Shown here: piece by piece, positions 8,552 through 18,482 of the stretch
Numbering within the stretch: the stretch's first letter is position 1
Layout: the number at the start of each line of letters is the position of its first letter
Source of the DNA: Anseongella ginsenosidimutans
Lineage (GTDB): Bacteria > Bacteroidota > Bacteroidia > Sphingobacteriales > Sphingobacteriaceae
DNA length: 64,000 nucleotides
Assembly (NCBI RefSeq): GCF_008033235.1
Contig: NZ_CP042432.1
Span: 3,534,001-3,598,000, forward strand
Direction: 5' to 3'
Translations under genes and position numbers: made by a program
Notes under the pieces: generated by a model
What the model was told of the DNA's origin: nothing
Seen by the model: only the letters and a program-made list of their open reading frames with translations
Databases searched by the model: none

Positions 8552-10898
8552 GTGATGCCGTCGCCGCCCCGGTCGGGATGCTCATCTTCCAGTTTTGCTA
8601 CCTGCGGATATTCGCTGAGGTAATTCCTGATCAGCTTTCGCAAAATGCCGTCTCCCTTTCCGTGGATGACTTTGAGTTTTCCAACCCCCAGCATGAGGGC
8701 CCGGTCCATCAGCTTTTCCAGCTCCGCAAGAGCTTCCTCGCCCCGCATACCGCGCAAATCAGCTTCATGGTTGAACTTCATGTTTTCAGATTGCTGGTAA
8801 ACGGTATAAGACGCTCTGGAACCAGCATTTCCGGGCTTGCTGCCGGCAACCTTCTCCAACTGTCCCAGCTTTGCCACCGTACGAAGGTTACCGATTGCAA
8901 TCACGGCATTCCCCTGGAGACCGAGATCACTTCACCCTTTGCCTCGCTGCCGGGAAGCTTCACCCAGTTGCCAGGGACAATCGCGGACTTAGCCGCCGCG
9001 ACGGGCTTCTCCTCTTCTTTCTTTGTTAACGCTCCCCCGGTTTCCTTTAGTTTCCGGCGGGCTTCGCGGGTCTGCTCTTTATCCGCACCTGACTGCCTGA
9101 TCTCGCTGATCGTGTTCTCCACCAGCTTATTCGCCCCGGAAATGATGCCGCGGGCTTCTTCCTTTGCTTCTTTCAGCAGCTTCTTCCGGTTCTCTTCAAA
9201 ATGCTGCTTCAGCGCCGTATTTTCCGACACCAATTGATCCAGCCGCTGCTGCTGCCGCTGCAGTTCCCGGCCCTGGTCAAGCAGTTCCTTCTTTTCCCGT
9301 TCCAGTTCTATCAGGAGCTTGTCCAGGTAGTTTTGCCCGGCGCCCGCTTTTTCCCTGGCCGTTTTCAGTACTTTGCCAGGCAACCCGATCTTTTCTGCTA
9401 TTTCAAAGGCGTAGGAACTTCCGGGTTTCCCCATTTCAAGCCGGTATAGTGGATTCAACCCCTTGCTGTCAAAGAGCATGCTGGCATTTACCAGGCCGGG
9501 GGTATTCCCGGCAAACAGCTTCAGGTTCGAATAATGAGTGGTTATGACACCCCGCACCTTCCGCGCGTTCAGTTCTTCCAGTACTGCTTCGGCCAGGGGC
9601 CCGCCGAACTGCGGATCCGTTCCGGTTCCAAACTCATCAATCAGTACCAAGGTACGCTCACCTGCCTGGGAAATAAACTCCTTCATCTTTGAAAGATGAG
9701 CGCTGTAAGTACTCAGATCACTCTCGATAGACTGATCGTCGCCGATGTCGGCAAGGATCTTATGGAAAATGCCCATCTCAGAAAACTCGCTGGCCGGCAC
9801 CAGCATGCCACTCTGGAGCATAAGCTGCAGTAAACCTACCGTTTTAAGACAAACCGATTTCCCTCCCGCATTCGGGCCGGACAAAACAAGGATACGCTCC
9901 TCCTCTTCAATCGTAAGCGTAAGGGGCTCCACGTCCTGCCCGCTCTCCTTATGGGAAAGCCATAGCAGGGGGTGCCGGGCATTCACCAGGCGCATGACGG
10001 GCTCATCGCTGAGCTTTGGTAGTTCGGCCTGCAAGCGGATAGCCAGGAGCGCTTTGGCGCGGATGAAATCCACATTCGTAAGCAGCTGCTGATAACTTTC
10101 CAGCTGAAACGTGAAAGGTTTCAGCTGCCCTGTCAGCTCAATAAGTATGCGGGTGATCTCGCGGCGTTTTTCAAATTCCAGGTCCCGGACGCGGTTATTC
10201 AGGTCGAACACCTCCGCCGGCTCAATAAAAACAGTTTGCCCGGTCGCGGATTCATCATGAATATATCCCTTTATTTTCCGCTTGAATTCCGCCTGAACAG
10301 GAATGACCATCCTGCCCTGGCGTATGGTGAGGTTACCATCAGCGATCCAGCCTTCCTTTATCGCCTGCCGGAAAATACTGTCCAGCCTTTTTCGTGACTC
10401 CAGTTCGCTCTTATGTATCTGCTGAAATATTCCGCTCAGTGCCTGGGAAGCATCGGGCCTGATCTCGCCTTTTTCATCAATGACCCTGCTGATCAGGGAA
10501 AGTATTTCCTTTTCAATTTGCGCCTTTTCAAATAATTGTTCAAGCGCCGGATAACGCCCTTCCCGCTCATTCATGTACCGGATCGCCTGGAACACGGTCT
10601 TCAGGACCAGCATTAAGTGAAACACTTCTTCTTCTGAAAGAAAGGCGTTTTCGGGTTTGATCTTATGAAGAAGCGGCCGGATATCAAGATAGTCGGAAGC
10701 AGGAAAAGGAGCATCATCTTGAAGGATCTGCCGGAACTCCCAGGTTTGCCGCAGCAGTTTTCCAAGCAAGTCCGCCCTGGCGATGAACTGCATTTTATCC
10801 ACACGCTCCCCTCCCATCGGGCTCAGGCAATACGATCTCAGCAAGCGCTTCACCTCCGTAAAGCCCAGCTTATCACCAATATTCACCGGGTAAAGCAT
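8533..10898 (-). CDS. mutS2: MutS2 ATPase/nuclease (single-base frameshift at 8911-8914)
   Basis: The first frame covers the MutS core and ATPase with Walker A GPNAGGKSV, Walker B LVLIDEFGTGTDP and a long coiled-coil, and stops at 8901 after EVISVSRGMP. The next frame resumes with VIAIGNLRTVAKL and holds the C-terminal Smr nuclease domain (HEADLRGMRGEEAL; HGKGDGILRK), ending GITYVHFS. One extra G in the GGGG run (plus 8911-8914) restores SRGNAVIAIG and a 788-residue protein, the usual length. MutS2 acts on branched DNA and on collided ribosomes in other bacteria. The DUF4296 gene lies 4 bp upstream on the same strand. Confidence 0.92.
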
Positions 10899-10902
10899 GC
10901 TG

Positions 10903-11261
10903 TTATTCCTCCCTTATCCGGCTTTCGCGCGCGTTCAAGCTGTCTATCATTGCCTGGTACATCTTATCAAGTACATCCGGATGCTCCACGTAGTAATTAA
11001 AGCTGCTATTAAATTCCGCCGTATCCACTCCATACTTTTCAAATATTTCAAGGTACATCCCCGCCGCCGCGCGGTAAATACTGTCCGCCCTGAATTCCTG
11101 GAATGCATAGGCATCGGCATAATGCATGTCCGTAAGTATTTCTTTCATTTTCCCCCGGGGATCAGGTTATCCGGCGCCGGATCCTTCTCCATACAGGAAG
11201 CCCCCAGGAACAGAAAAAGGGCCGGAGCCATCAGTACCGGGCGAAGAGACATGCTTCTCAT
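10903..11261 (-). CDS. DUF4296 lipoprotein (single-base frameshift at 11152-11156)
   Basis: The start at 11261 gives a lipoprotein signal with a lipobox at LGASC and then MEKDPAPDNLIPGGK before an early stop. The following frame begins at KMKEILTDMHYADAYAFQEF and ends at 10903. Adding one G in the G5 run (plus 11152-11156) joins them as LIPGGKMKEILTDMHYADAY, the characteristic opening of DUF4296, giving 119 residues. The family is a Bacteroidota outer-envelope lipoprotein of unknown function. It is co-directional with and 4 bp from mutS2. Confidence 0.82.
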
Positions 11262-11302
11262 TGTGTTAAAGTCAGAATTTCCCTTATTTTTGTGCAAAAT
11301 TA
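11261..11302. promoter_or_regulatory. Back-to-back divergent Bacteroidota-type promoters (yggS and DUF4296)
   Basis: On the plus strand TTG at 11261-11263, 21 bp, then TATTTTTG at 11285-11292 fits the TAnnTTTG -7 consensus and would start transcription about 11 nt before the YggS ATG. On the minus strand TAATTTTG at 11295-11302 is a -7-like box for DUF4296-mutS2. The two -7 boxes are only 2 bp apart. Confidence 0.5.
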
Positions 11303-11309
11303 CGGATAA

Positions 11310-11975
11310 ATGAGCATCTCTGATAATCTCAAGGCTTTTAAAATGGAACTCGACCCCATCTGGGTTAAGCTGATCGCTGTTTCCAAGACAAAGCCGGCAG
11401 AAAAGATCCGGGAAGCTTATGACACCGGCCATCGGGCCTTCGGTGAAAATATCGTCCAGGAAATGGTGGAAAAGCAGGCCGGCCTGCCCGCCGATATTGA
11501 ATGGCATATGATCGGGCACCTGCAAACCAATAAGGTAAAATACATCGCTCCCTTTATCCACATGGTCCATTCGGTAGACAGTTTGAAACTATTAAAAGAG
11601 ATTGATAAACAGGCCCTGAAGAACAAGCGGGTTATTGATTGCCTGTTCCAGGTTCATATTGCCGACGAAGATACCAAGTTCGGCTTTTACTTCGACGAAC
11701 TGGTGGAGGTGCTGCGCTCGGAAGAATTCAGCCTGATGAAAAATATTCGCATTACCGGCCTGATGGGCATTGCTACCAACACGGACAACCAAAATCACGT
11801 CCGGGAAGATTTCTATGAACTGGCCACCCTTTTTAAAGGGATTAAACAATCTTTTTTCCGGAAATCCCCCCATTTCAAGGAGTTATCCATGGGAATGACC
11901 CAGGACTATAAGCTGGCCATTGAACAGGGAAGCACTATGGTGCGCATAGGCTCGGCCATCTTCGGGGGAAGATGA
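11310..11975 (+). CDS. YggS-family pyridoxal 5'-phosphate homeostasis protein
   Basis: A 221-residue alanine-racemase-fold protein of the YggS/PROSC family. The PLP-binding lysine is in LIAVSKTKPAEKI near the N-terminus, and the family signatures FGENIVQEMVEK, IEWHMIGHLQTNKVKY and LSMGMTQDYKLAIEQGSTMVRIGSAIFG are all visible. These proteins carry PLP without being a classical enzyme and keep B6 pools balanced. The ATG at 11310 lies just downstream of a good promoter. A GNAT gene follows and is probably co-transcribed. Confidence 0.95.
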   Translation: MSISDNLKAFKMELDPIWVKLIAVSKTKPAEKIREAYDTGHRAFGENIVQEMVEKQAGLPADIEWHMIGHLQTNKVKYIAPFIHMVHSVDSLKLLKEIDKQALKNKRVIDCLFQVHIADEDTKFGFYFDELVEVLRSEEFSLMKNIRITGLMGIATNTDNQNHVREDFYELATLFKGIKQSFFRKSPHFKELSMGMTQDYKLAIEQGSTMVRIGSAIFGGR

Positions 11976-12008
11976 CCCGTGGACACGCTAAAATCTGATG
12001 TTTTGGAA

Positions 12009-12485
12009 ATGTTAATCGAAAGAACAGTTATCCGGAAGGCCGAAAAAAAGGACTGCGCCGCCATGCTGGAACTGGTAAGGGAACTGGCCGTATACGAGAA
12101 AGCCCCTGATGAAGTAACCGTTAGCCTGGACGAAATGAAGGAGGCCGGATTCGGGCCTTCACCGGTGTGGTGGGCCTTTGTGGCGGAAACCGATGGCAAA
12201 CTGGTAGGCATTTCCCTGTATTATATCCGTTATTCCACCTGGAAAGGAAGGCGCCTCTACCTGGAAGACATCGTGGTAAACGAAGCGTTCCGCGGTAAGG
12301 GCCTGGGGAAATTACTGTTTGACGCTACAGCCCGCGAGGCTGGGCGAATGGGGATGAAGGGGATGACCTGGCAGGTACTTGACTGGAATCAACCGGCCAT
12401 CAACTTTTATAAGCGATACCAGGCAAGTATTGAGAAGGGTTGGTTAAACGCCTCCCTTAGCGAAGAACAGCTCGCTAATTTTTAA
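12009..12485 (+). CDS. GNAT-family N-acetyltransferase (SSAT-like)
   Basis: About 158 residues with the GNAT fold: RKAEKKDCAAMLELVRELA, YEKAPDEV, acetyl-CoA-binding VNEAFRGKGLGKLL and WNQPAINFYKRYQA. The arrangement resembles diamine/thialysine acetyltransferases (SSAT family), but the substrate cannot be read from sequence. I chose the ATG at 12009 before IERTVIRKAEKKD; an in-frame GTG at 11979 would add ten residues. It lies between yggS and the aspartate kinase gene. Confidence 0.85.
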   Translation: MLIERTVIRKAEKKDCAAMLELVRELAVYEKAPDEVTVSLDEMKEAGFGPSPVWWAFVAETDGKLVGISLYYIRYSTWKGRRLYLEDIVVNEAFRGKGLGKLLFDATAREAGRMGMKGMTWQVLDWNQPAINFYKRYQASIEKGWLNASLSEEQLANF

Positions 12486-12513
12486 CATTACTCAGATTTC
12501 ATAAGGCTATTCG

Positions 12514-13781
12514 ATGAGGGTATTCAAATTCGGGGGCGCTTCCGTAAAAAACGCAGAGGGTGTAAGAAATATAACGGAAATCATCCGGAAATATTCCGGC
12601 GAGCCGCTGCTGGTCGTGATTTCCGCCATGGGCGAAACAACCAATGCGCTTGAAAAACTCTGCCAGGCATTTTTCCGCCGGGACCCGGAGGCCGGGGCCT
12701 TGCTGGAAGAAATAAAAGCCGCTCACAACGCAATAGCCGCAGAATTGATAAAAGACAAGAAAAACCCGGTTTTCGACGCGCTTAACAATCTTTTTGTGGA
12801 ACTGGAATGGATCCTTGAAGAGGAACCCCATGCCGATTTCAACTTTGTTTACGACCAGATCGTAAGCCTGGGAGAATTACTTTCCACGCGGATCGTCGCC
12901 GCCTTCCTGGGCCAGGAAGACATCAGAAGCCGCTGGATAGACGCTCGCAATTATATTCATACCGACAACACGTACCGGGAAGGCCGCCTGAAGTGGGAAC
13001 TTACCGAACACCGGATCCGGGAGGAACTCCTCCCGCTCCTCGGGACCAGGTGCTGATCACCCAGGGCTTTATCGGGAGTACCTCTGAGAACTATACGACA
13101 ACGCTGGGCCGGGACGGCTCCGATTATTCCGCCGCTATTTTTGCTTACTGCCTGAACGCGGATAGCCTGACAATATGGAAAGATGTGCAGGGCGTGCTGA
13201 ACGCCGACCCCAAGTGGTTCAATAATACGATAAAGATCAACAAGCTGACCTATAACGACGCCATTGAATTATCTTATTACGGAGCGAACGTGATCCATCC
13301 AAAAACGATCAAGCCCCTGCAGAACAAGAACATCCCCCTGTATGTACGCTCCTTCCTGGAGCCGGACAAGCCGGGAACGGTGGTCATGCATGCTTACGAG
13401 GACCAGCTGCCCATTCCCTGTTTTATTTTTAAAATGAACCAGCGGCTTATCTCCGTCCATGCCAGGGATTTCTCTTTTATTCATGAAGACGGGTTCAGCG
13501 AAATTTTCCGGTACTTTGCCGAAAGCGGGACAAGGATCAATGTAATGCAAAATACAGCTATCAGCTTTTCGGTATCGGTTGACGATAATGAAAAGGTTCC
13601 CGCCCTCGTTGAAAAACTGAGGGAAAAATACAAGGTACTTTACAATACGGGAATGGAACTGATAACGATCCGTTATTACAACCAGGAAACAATTGACAGG
13701 GTGCTGGAGAACAAGCAGTTGTACCTTGAGCAAAAAAGCCGGTATACCGTACAGCTCGTGGTGAAGGAAGTGGAAAAATAA
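12514..13781 (+). CDS. lysC: Aspartate kinase (single-base frameshift at 13042-13044)
   Basis: The N-terminal frame starts VFKFGGASVKNAEGV, the ATP-binding KFGG motif, and stops at 13056 after ELLPLLGTRC. The catalytic continuation (DQVLITQGFIGSTSENYTTT, GRDGSDYSAAI) and paired C-terminal ACT-like regions (INVMQNTAISFSVSVDD) are in the next frame to 13781. One extra G in the GGG at 13042-13044 restores LLGDQVLITQGFIG and 422 residues, a normal monofunctional aspartokinase. It catalyses the first step toward Lys/Thr/Met and likely supplies the same pathway as metX at 49-50 kb. A terminator follows directly. Confidence 0.92.
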
Positions 13782-13818
13782 AAGGGAGCCGGATGAACGG
13801 TTCCCTTTTATAATTTTT
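13780..13818 (+). terminator. Intrinsic terminator after aspartate kinase
   Basis: Stem AAAAGGGAGCCG pairs with CGGTTCCCTTTT (one G-T wobble) around a six-base loop and is followed by TATAATTTTTT. It overlaps the stop codon. Confidence 0.85.
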
Positions 13819-13868
13819 TCTCCCTTTTCGGGGAGATTAATCACACACAACAGCTAAGATACAAAATT

Positions 13869-15179
13869 TTGTTGAATTTAGAACTATTAAATCCGGAAGT
13901 ACAGGATTTCATTAATGAACACCTTGAACGTGATCCTGTGCAGCTCCTGCTAAAACCTTCTCCCTTCCCCCAAGTGAGTATGCAGGAAATCGCTGAGCAA
14001 ATTCAGGGGAAGCGAAAATGCCGGCAAAAACTCCCCCAATGGTACCGTACACGAGGTATTTATTACCCCCCGTCCCTTGCACTGGAGCAATGTTCCTCTT
14101 CCCTGACCGGCGCGTATAAAGCTTCGCTCTGCGCGGGAGATACCCTCGCCGACCTGACGGGAGGCGCCGGAGCAGACAGCTATTTTTTCTCAAAAAATTT
14201 CCGGAAAGTAATTCATATCGAACTGTCCGCCCACCTTTCGGCTACGGCCGCGCACAACCTTCCCCTGCTGGGGGCCGGTAATATCCGTTTCATTTGCGGG
14301 GACGGAATGGAGTTCCTTCGGAAGACAGCTCAGGGACAGACGCAGCCCGCAAGCCAGACGGAACAAGCAGCGCAGTCCCTAAGCCAGGCAGGGCAAGCAG
14401 CGCAGCCCCTAAGCCAGGCAGGGCAAGCGGCGCAGCCAGGGCAAGCGCAGCAGGAAGCGATGCCCGACTGCATCTACCTGGATCCCTCGCGCAGGACGCG
14501 GAATAACAAAAAAGTATTCCTGCCGAGTGACTATGAACCGGATTTTATTCCCAGCCTTGACCTCCTGGTATCCGCTGCCCGGCAGGTAATCATCAAAACT
14601 TCACCCCTGATCGATCTCCGCTTTGGCCTGAAGGCTTTCCGGTTTGTACGCGAGCTGCATGTGGTAGCGGTAAAAAACGAATGCAAGGAAATACTCTGGA
14701 TACTGGGCAAGGAACCGCTTCCGGATCCGCTGATCACCTGTGCAACTCTCCGGGAAGAATATACAAACAGGTTCGACTTTCGTCTTTCCATGGAAGAGAA
14801 CGCCGCTCCCGCGCCCCTTTCAAATCCGCTTACGTACCTTTACGAGCCGGGCGCTGCGCTCCTGAAAGCCGGCGCCTTTAAAACGCTGGGGATACATTTC
14901 GGCCTGGCAAAACTTCATGCGAACAGTCATTTATATACCAGCGAGGACCTGGTGGAGCAGTTCCCCGGTCGTTCATTTCGTCTTACCGGGAGAATGGCCG
15001 TGCGGGAATTCGGACAGCGATTTAAAGGGAAGCGTCTGCATATCAGCACCCGCAATTTCCCCGAGAGTACACCCGCGCTGTTAAAGAAGTATTCGATTAC
15101 GGAAGGCGGAACCGGTTACGCCTTTTTTACCACGTTGCAAAACGGAAAGCGGGTAGTTTTACTTTGTGAAAAAATATAA
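13869..15179 (+). CDS. THUMP-like class I SAM-dependent methyltransferase with repeat insertion
   Basis: A 436-residue protein with a Rossmann methyltransferase core: motif I LADLTGGAGADSYFF, a downstream ADSYFFSKNF segment and the catalytic-type DPSRR (IYLDPSRRTRNNKKVF). The C-terminus resembles the THUMP-like domain, so an RNA or nucleobase target is plausible. No ATG is near the homologous N-terminus; a TTG at 13869 is the likely start (MLNLELLNPEVQDFI). Residues about 153-198 are a Gln/Ala-rich insertion encoded by tandem repeats, placed just before DPSRR; neighbours have no such sequence. Specificity is unknown. Confidence 0.8.
   Translation: MLNLELLNPEVQDFINEHLERDPVQLLLKPSPFPQVSMQEIAEQIQGKRKCRQKLPQWYRTRGIYYPPSLALEQCSSSLTGAYKASLCAGDTLADLTGGAGADSYFFSKNFRKVIHIELSAHLSATAAHNLPLLGAGNIRFICGDGMEFLRKTAQGQTQPASQTEQAAQSLSQAGQAAQPLSQAGQAAQPGQAQQEAMPDCIYLDPSRRTRNNKKVFLPSDYEPDFIPSLDLLVSAARQVIIKTSPLIDLRFGLKAFRFVRELHVVAVKNECKEILWILGKEPLPDPLITCATLREEYTNRFDFRLSMEENAAPAPLSNPLTYLYEPGAALLKAGAFKTLGIHFGLAKLHANSHLYTSEDLVEQFPGRSFRLTGRMAVREFGQRFKGKRLHISTRNFPESTPALLKKYSITEGGTGYAFFTTLQNGKRVVLLCEKI
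14367..14456 (+). repeat. In-frame 30-bp tandem repeat inside the methyltransferase
   Basis: Two near-identical 30-bp units at 14367-14396 and 14397-14426 (one T/C difference) and a decayed third encode AAQSLSQAGQ and AAQPLSQAGQ. The unit length is a multiple of three, so the frame is kept. Confidence 0.9.
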
Positions 15180-15183
15180 AAAA

Positions 15184-15231
15184 AATGCCGGATAAGTGCC
15201 GCCCGTTTAAAGGCATTACCTGTCCGGCAAT
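15184..15231. terminator. Bidirectional terminator between methyltransferase and rplT
   Basis: TGCCGGA at the left pairs with TCCGGCA at the right, with an inner TGCC/GGCA pairing. It is flanked by an A7 run on the left. It sits between two convergent genes. Confidence 0.65.
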
Positions 15232-15250
15232 TATAAAAGGTCGTATAGCA

Positions 15251-15595
15251 TTATTTCGCGGCATCCACGATCGCCTTGAAGGCGTCGGGATTGTTCATGG
15301 CCAGGTCGGCCAGGACTTTACGGTTTAATTCAATGCCTTTACCATGCAATTTACCCATAAAGGCAGAATACGACATACCGTGCTGCCTTACCCCGGCATT
15401 AATACGCTGGATCCATAAAGCGCGGAATTCGCGTTTTTTGGTCTTGCGGTCACGGTAGGCATACTGCAAACCTTTTTCATAGGTGTTCTTGGCTACGGTA
15501 AAAACTTTACTCCTGGCACCCCAGTAACCACGGGCGGCTTTCAGGATCTTTTTCCGGCGACGGCGGGCCGCCACAACATTAACTGATCTTGGCAT
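15251..15595 (-). CDS. rplT: 50S ribosomal protein L20
   Basis: A 114-residue protein with the L20 sequence ([47 protein letters not shown]). It is the last gene of thrS-infC-rpmI-rplT. L20 binds 23S rRNA and is needed for early 50S assembly. A 99-bp gap separates it from rpmI; no clear L20 autoregulatory leader was recognised there. Confidence 0.98.
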   Translation of the reverse strand: MPRSVNVVAARRRRKKILKAARGYWGARSKVFTVAKNTYEKGLQYAYRDRKTKKREFRALWIQRINAGVRQHGMSYSAFMGKLHGKGIELNRKVLADLAMNNPDAFKAIVDAAK

Positions 15596-15694
15596 TTTTG
15601 ATTTGTTTTTGGAGTTCAGCGTTCGCTTTGAAGCGATAACTTATCTGCGCATGCAGACTGAGATCCTGGTTTAAAAAAGTGACGAATCACTAAC

Positions 15695-15895
15695 CTATTT
15701 ACCTACGCGAAGCATGAATTTCACATTCTTCTCATCCGTCTTATCAACCAGGCCCGTTTGGGTCAGGTTGCGCTTGCGCTTAGTAGACTTCTTGGTCAGA
15801 ATGTGACTTTTATAAGCATGCTTCCTTTTGATCTTACCCGTTCCAGTGAGGGAAAATCGCTTTTTTGCACTGGAATTGGTTTTTACTTTTGGCAT
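15695..15895 (-). CDS. rpmI: 50S ribosomal protein L35
   Basis: A 66-residue basic protein starting [20 protein letters not shown] with the conserved [15 protein letters not shown] and RKRNL segments of L35. It lies 10 bp downstream of infC, as in most bacteria. Confidence 0.98.
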   Translation of the reverse strand: MPKVKTNSSAKKRFSLTGTGKIKRKHAYKSHILTKKSTKRKRNLTQTGLVDKTDEKNVKFMLRVGK

Positions 15896-15905
15896 AACCT
15901 GTTAT

Positions 15906-16466
15906 TTATTTTTTTACTGTTTTGGGGGTAACTATCAGGAACATCCGCTTCCCTTCCAGTTTTGGCATCTGCTCCACCTTCCCGTATTCCTCCAGGGCCT
16001 GTGCGAAACGGAGCAGCAAAATCTCGCCCTGTTCCTTGTAAATAATGGAGCGTCCCCTGAAATGCACATAGGCGCGCACCTTGGCGCCGTCTTCTAAAAA
16101 CTTGATGGCATGTTTTAATTTAAACTCAAAATCATGGTCATCGGTATTAGGGCCGAAACGGATCTCCTTGATCACCGTTTTCTGCGCCTTTGATTTTATT
16201 TCCTTGAGCTTTTTCTTCTGCTCGTAGATAAACTTGTTATAGTCAACCACCCGGCAAACAGGCGGACTGGCCGACGGCGATATCTCCACCAGGTCAAGCC
16301 CCTCATCCTCGGCCATATTCAGAGCCATTTTGAGGGAGTACACACCCGGTTCTATATTTTCCCCAACTACCCTGACTTCCTGAGCCCTTATATGCTCGTT
16401 AATCCGGTGTTCGGGCTCACGCCTTCTTCTGAAATTACCTTTGTTAACCACTCGTTTTTTAGACAA
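15906..16466 (-). CDS. infC: Translation initiation factor IF-3, non-AUG start
   Basis: A 186-residue IF-3 with both domains ([19 protein letters not shown]; linker [19 protein letters not shown]-terminal [18 protein letters not shown]). No ATG exists at the correct N-terminus. The likely start is TTG at 16466 behind an AGGA Shine-Dalgarno-like box (AGGATTAATTTG); an in-frame ATT lies two codons earlier. Rare start codons are a known feature of infC in other bacteria, where IF-3 discriminates against them and limits its own synthesis. thrS ends 15 bp upstream. Confidence 0.96.
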   Translation of the reverse strand: MSKKRVVNKGNFRRRREPEHRINEHIRAQEVRVVGENIEPGVYSLKMALNMAEDEGLDLVEISPSASPPVCRVVDYNKFIYEQKKKLKEIKSKAQKTVIKEIRFGPNTDDHDFEFKLKHAIKFLEDGAKVRAYVHFRGRSIIYKEQGEILLLRFAQALEEYGKVEQMPKLEGKRMFLIVTPKTVKK

Positions 16467-16481
16467 ATTAATCCTTTCTTT

Positions 16482-18424
16482 TTATAACTTGCGCTGCAGC
16501 ATTCCATCGATCTCCGATCGGATCATCTCTGTAAATGCCGGGGGCTGCATGCTCCCCATATCGCCCTGCCCGTGTTTCCTAACAGAAACCGTTCCATTCT
16601 CCTGCTCCTTCTCCCCGATAATCAGCATGTAAGGGATCTTTTTTAATTCGGCATCCCTGATTTTCCGGCCGATCTTTTCGTCACGGTGGTCAATCAAGCC
16701 GCGAATATCGGAAAAATTTAAAGATTCTAAAACTTTTTCTGCGTAGCTGGTATATTTTTCACTGATGGGTAAAACGATAAATTGGTCGGGCGTCAGCCAT
16801 AGGGGGAAGTTACCGGCGCAATGCTCCGTAAGCACACCGATGAAGCGTTCCATAGAACCGAACGGCGCCCTATGAATCATTACCGGGCGATGCTTCTGGT
16901 TATCTGCGCCAATATATTCCAGCCCGAAGCGCTCCGGCAGGTTATAGTCCACCTGGATGGTGCCTAACTGCCATTTCCGGCCCAGGGCATCCTTAACCAT
17001 GAAGTCCAGTTTGGGCCCGTAAAAAGCAGCTTCGCCTGTTTCAGTGACCGTTTCCAGCCCTTTGTTTTTGCAGGCTTCGATAATCGCCGTTTCCGCCTTC
17101 TCCCATAATTCGTCACTACCCAGGTATTTTTTCTTATCCTCCGGGTCACGCAGCGACACCTGCGCCGTATATTTAGTGAATCCAAGGGAATTAAATACGT
17201 GCATGACCAGGTCAATTACCTGCTCGAATTCTTCCTGTACCTGCTCCGGCCGGCAGAAGAGGTGGGCGTCATCCTGGGTAAAGCCGCGTACCCGTACCAG
17301 CCCGTTCAGCTCTCCAGACTGTTCGTAACGGTATACCGTCCCGAATTCCGCGATACGCAGGGGGAGGTCCCTGTAAGACCGCGGTTTAGAGGCGTATATT
17401 TCACAATGATGAGGGCAGTTCATCGGCTTCAGCAGGAACTCTTCGCCTTCATGCGGGGTATGTATCGGCTGAAAAGAATCCTTGCCGTATTTTTCATAGT
17501 GCCCGGAAGTTACGTATAATTCCTTACGGCCAATATGCGGAGTGATCACTCCCTGATAGCCTGCCTTTTGCTGGGCTTTCCGTAAAAACTGTTCCAGACG
17601 CTCCCGTATTCCTGCTCCACGGGGAAGCCAGAGGGGAAGCCCCGCTCCCACCTTTTCCGAAAAAGTGAACAGTTCCAGTTCTTTTCCCAGCTTCCGGTGG
17701 TCGCGTTTCTTTGCCTCTTCCAGGAAATGAAGGTATTCATCCAGCTCCGATTGTTTAGGAAAACTGATGCCGTAAATCCGGGTAAGCTGGTTCCGGCTTT
17801 CATCTCCGCGCCAGTAGGCGCCGGCCACCGACGTTAGTTTAACTGCTTTAATGAGGCCGGTTTCAGGGATATGAGGCCCCTGCAGAGGTCGGTAAAATTC
17901 CCCTGGGTATAAAAGGTGATGGTCCCGTCCTTCAGGCCATCTATCAATTCCAGTTTGTACTCATCCCCTTTCCGGCTGAAATAATCCACCGCTTCGGCTT
18001 TGGAAACCTCCCGTCGTTCATAGGGAGAACGGGTTTTAGCCAGCTCTTTCATCCTGGCCTCTATCAGCGGCAAGTCATCCGATGAAAAAGGCTGTTCCCC
18101 GAAATCCACATCGTAATAAAAACCGTTCTCAATCGCGGGCCCTATCCCGAATTTCACCCCTGGATAAAGGGCTTCCAGGGCTTCGGCCATTAAATGCGCG
18201 GTAGAATGCCAGAAAGTTGCTTTCCCTGCATCATCTTTCCAGGTAAGTAATTTCACGGCAGCATTTTCCATAACAGGCCGGGAAAGGTCCCATACCTTCC
18301 CGTTCACTTCGGCTGCCACTACATTACGGGCCAGACCCTCGCTGATGCTGCGTGCAATTTCGTATGAAGTTATTCCTTCCGGGTATTCCCGGACCGAATC
18401 ATCAGGTAACGTTATATTGATCAT
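16482..18424 (-). CDS. thrS: Threonyl-tRNA synthetase (single-base frameshift at 17877-17880)
   Basis: The N-terminal frame carries the TGS domain and the editing domain with [13 protein letters not shown], and stops at 17834 after [13 protein letters not shown]. The catalytic part resumes in the next frame: [20 protein letters not shown], class II motifs [20 protein letters not shown] and [15 protein letters not shown], then the anticodon domain. Adding one G in the GGGG run (plus 17877-17880) restores [20 protein letters not shown] and a 647-residue protein, the normal length. The ATG at 18424 gives [10 protein letters not shown]; an in-frame TTG at 18442 is less likely. Because thrS is essential and no second copy is visible, the break is best read as a sequencing error. 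Confidence 0.95.
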
Positions 18425-18482
18425 TAAAAAAATATAGCTCAAAGAGGGTCAAATTTAAAGCATATGCCTGCTTTTACAAAAT

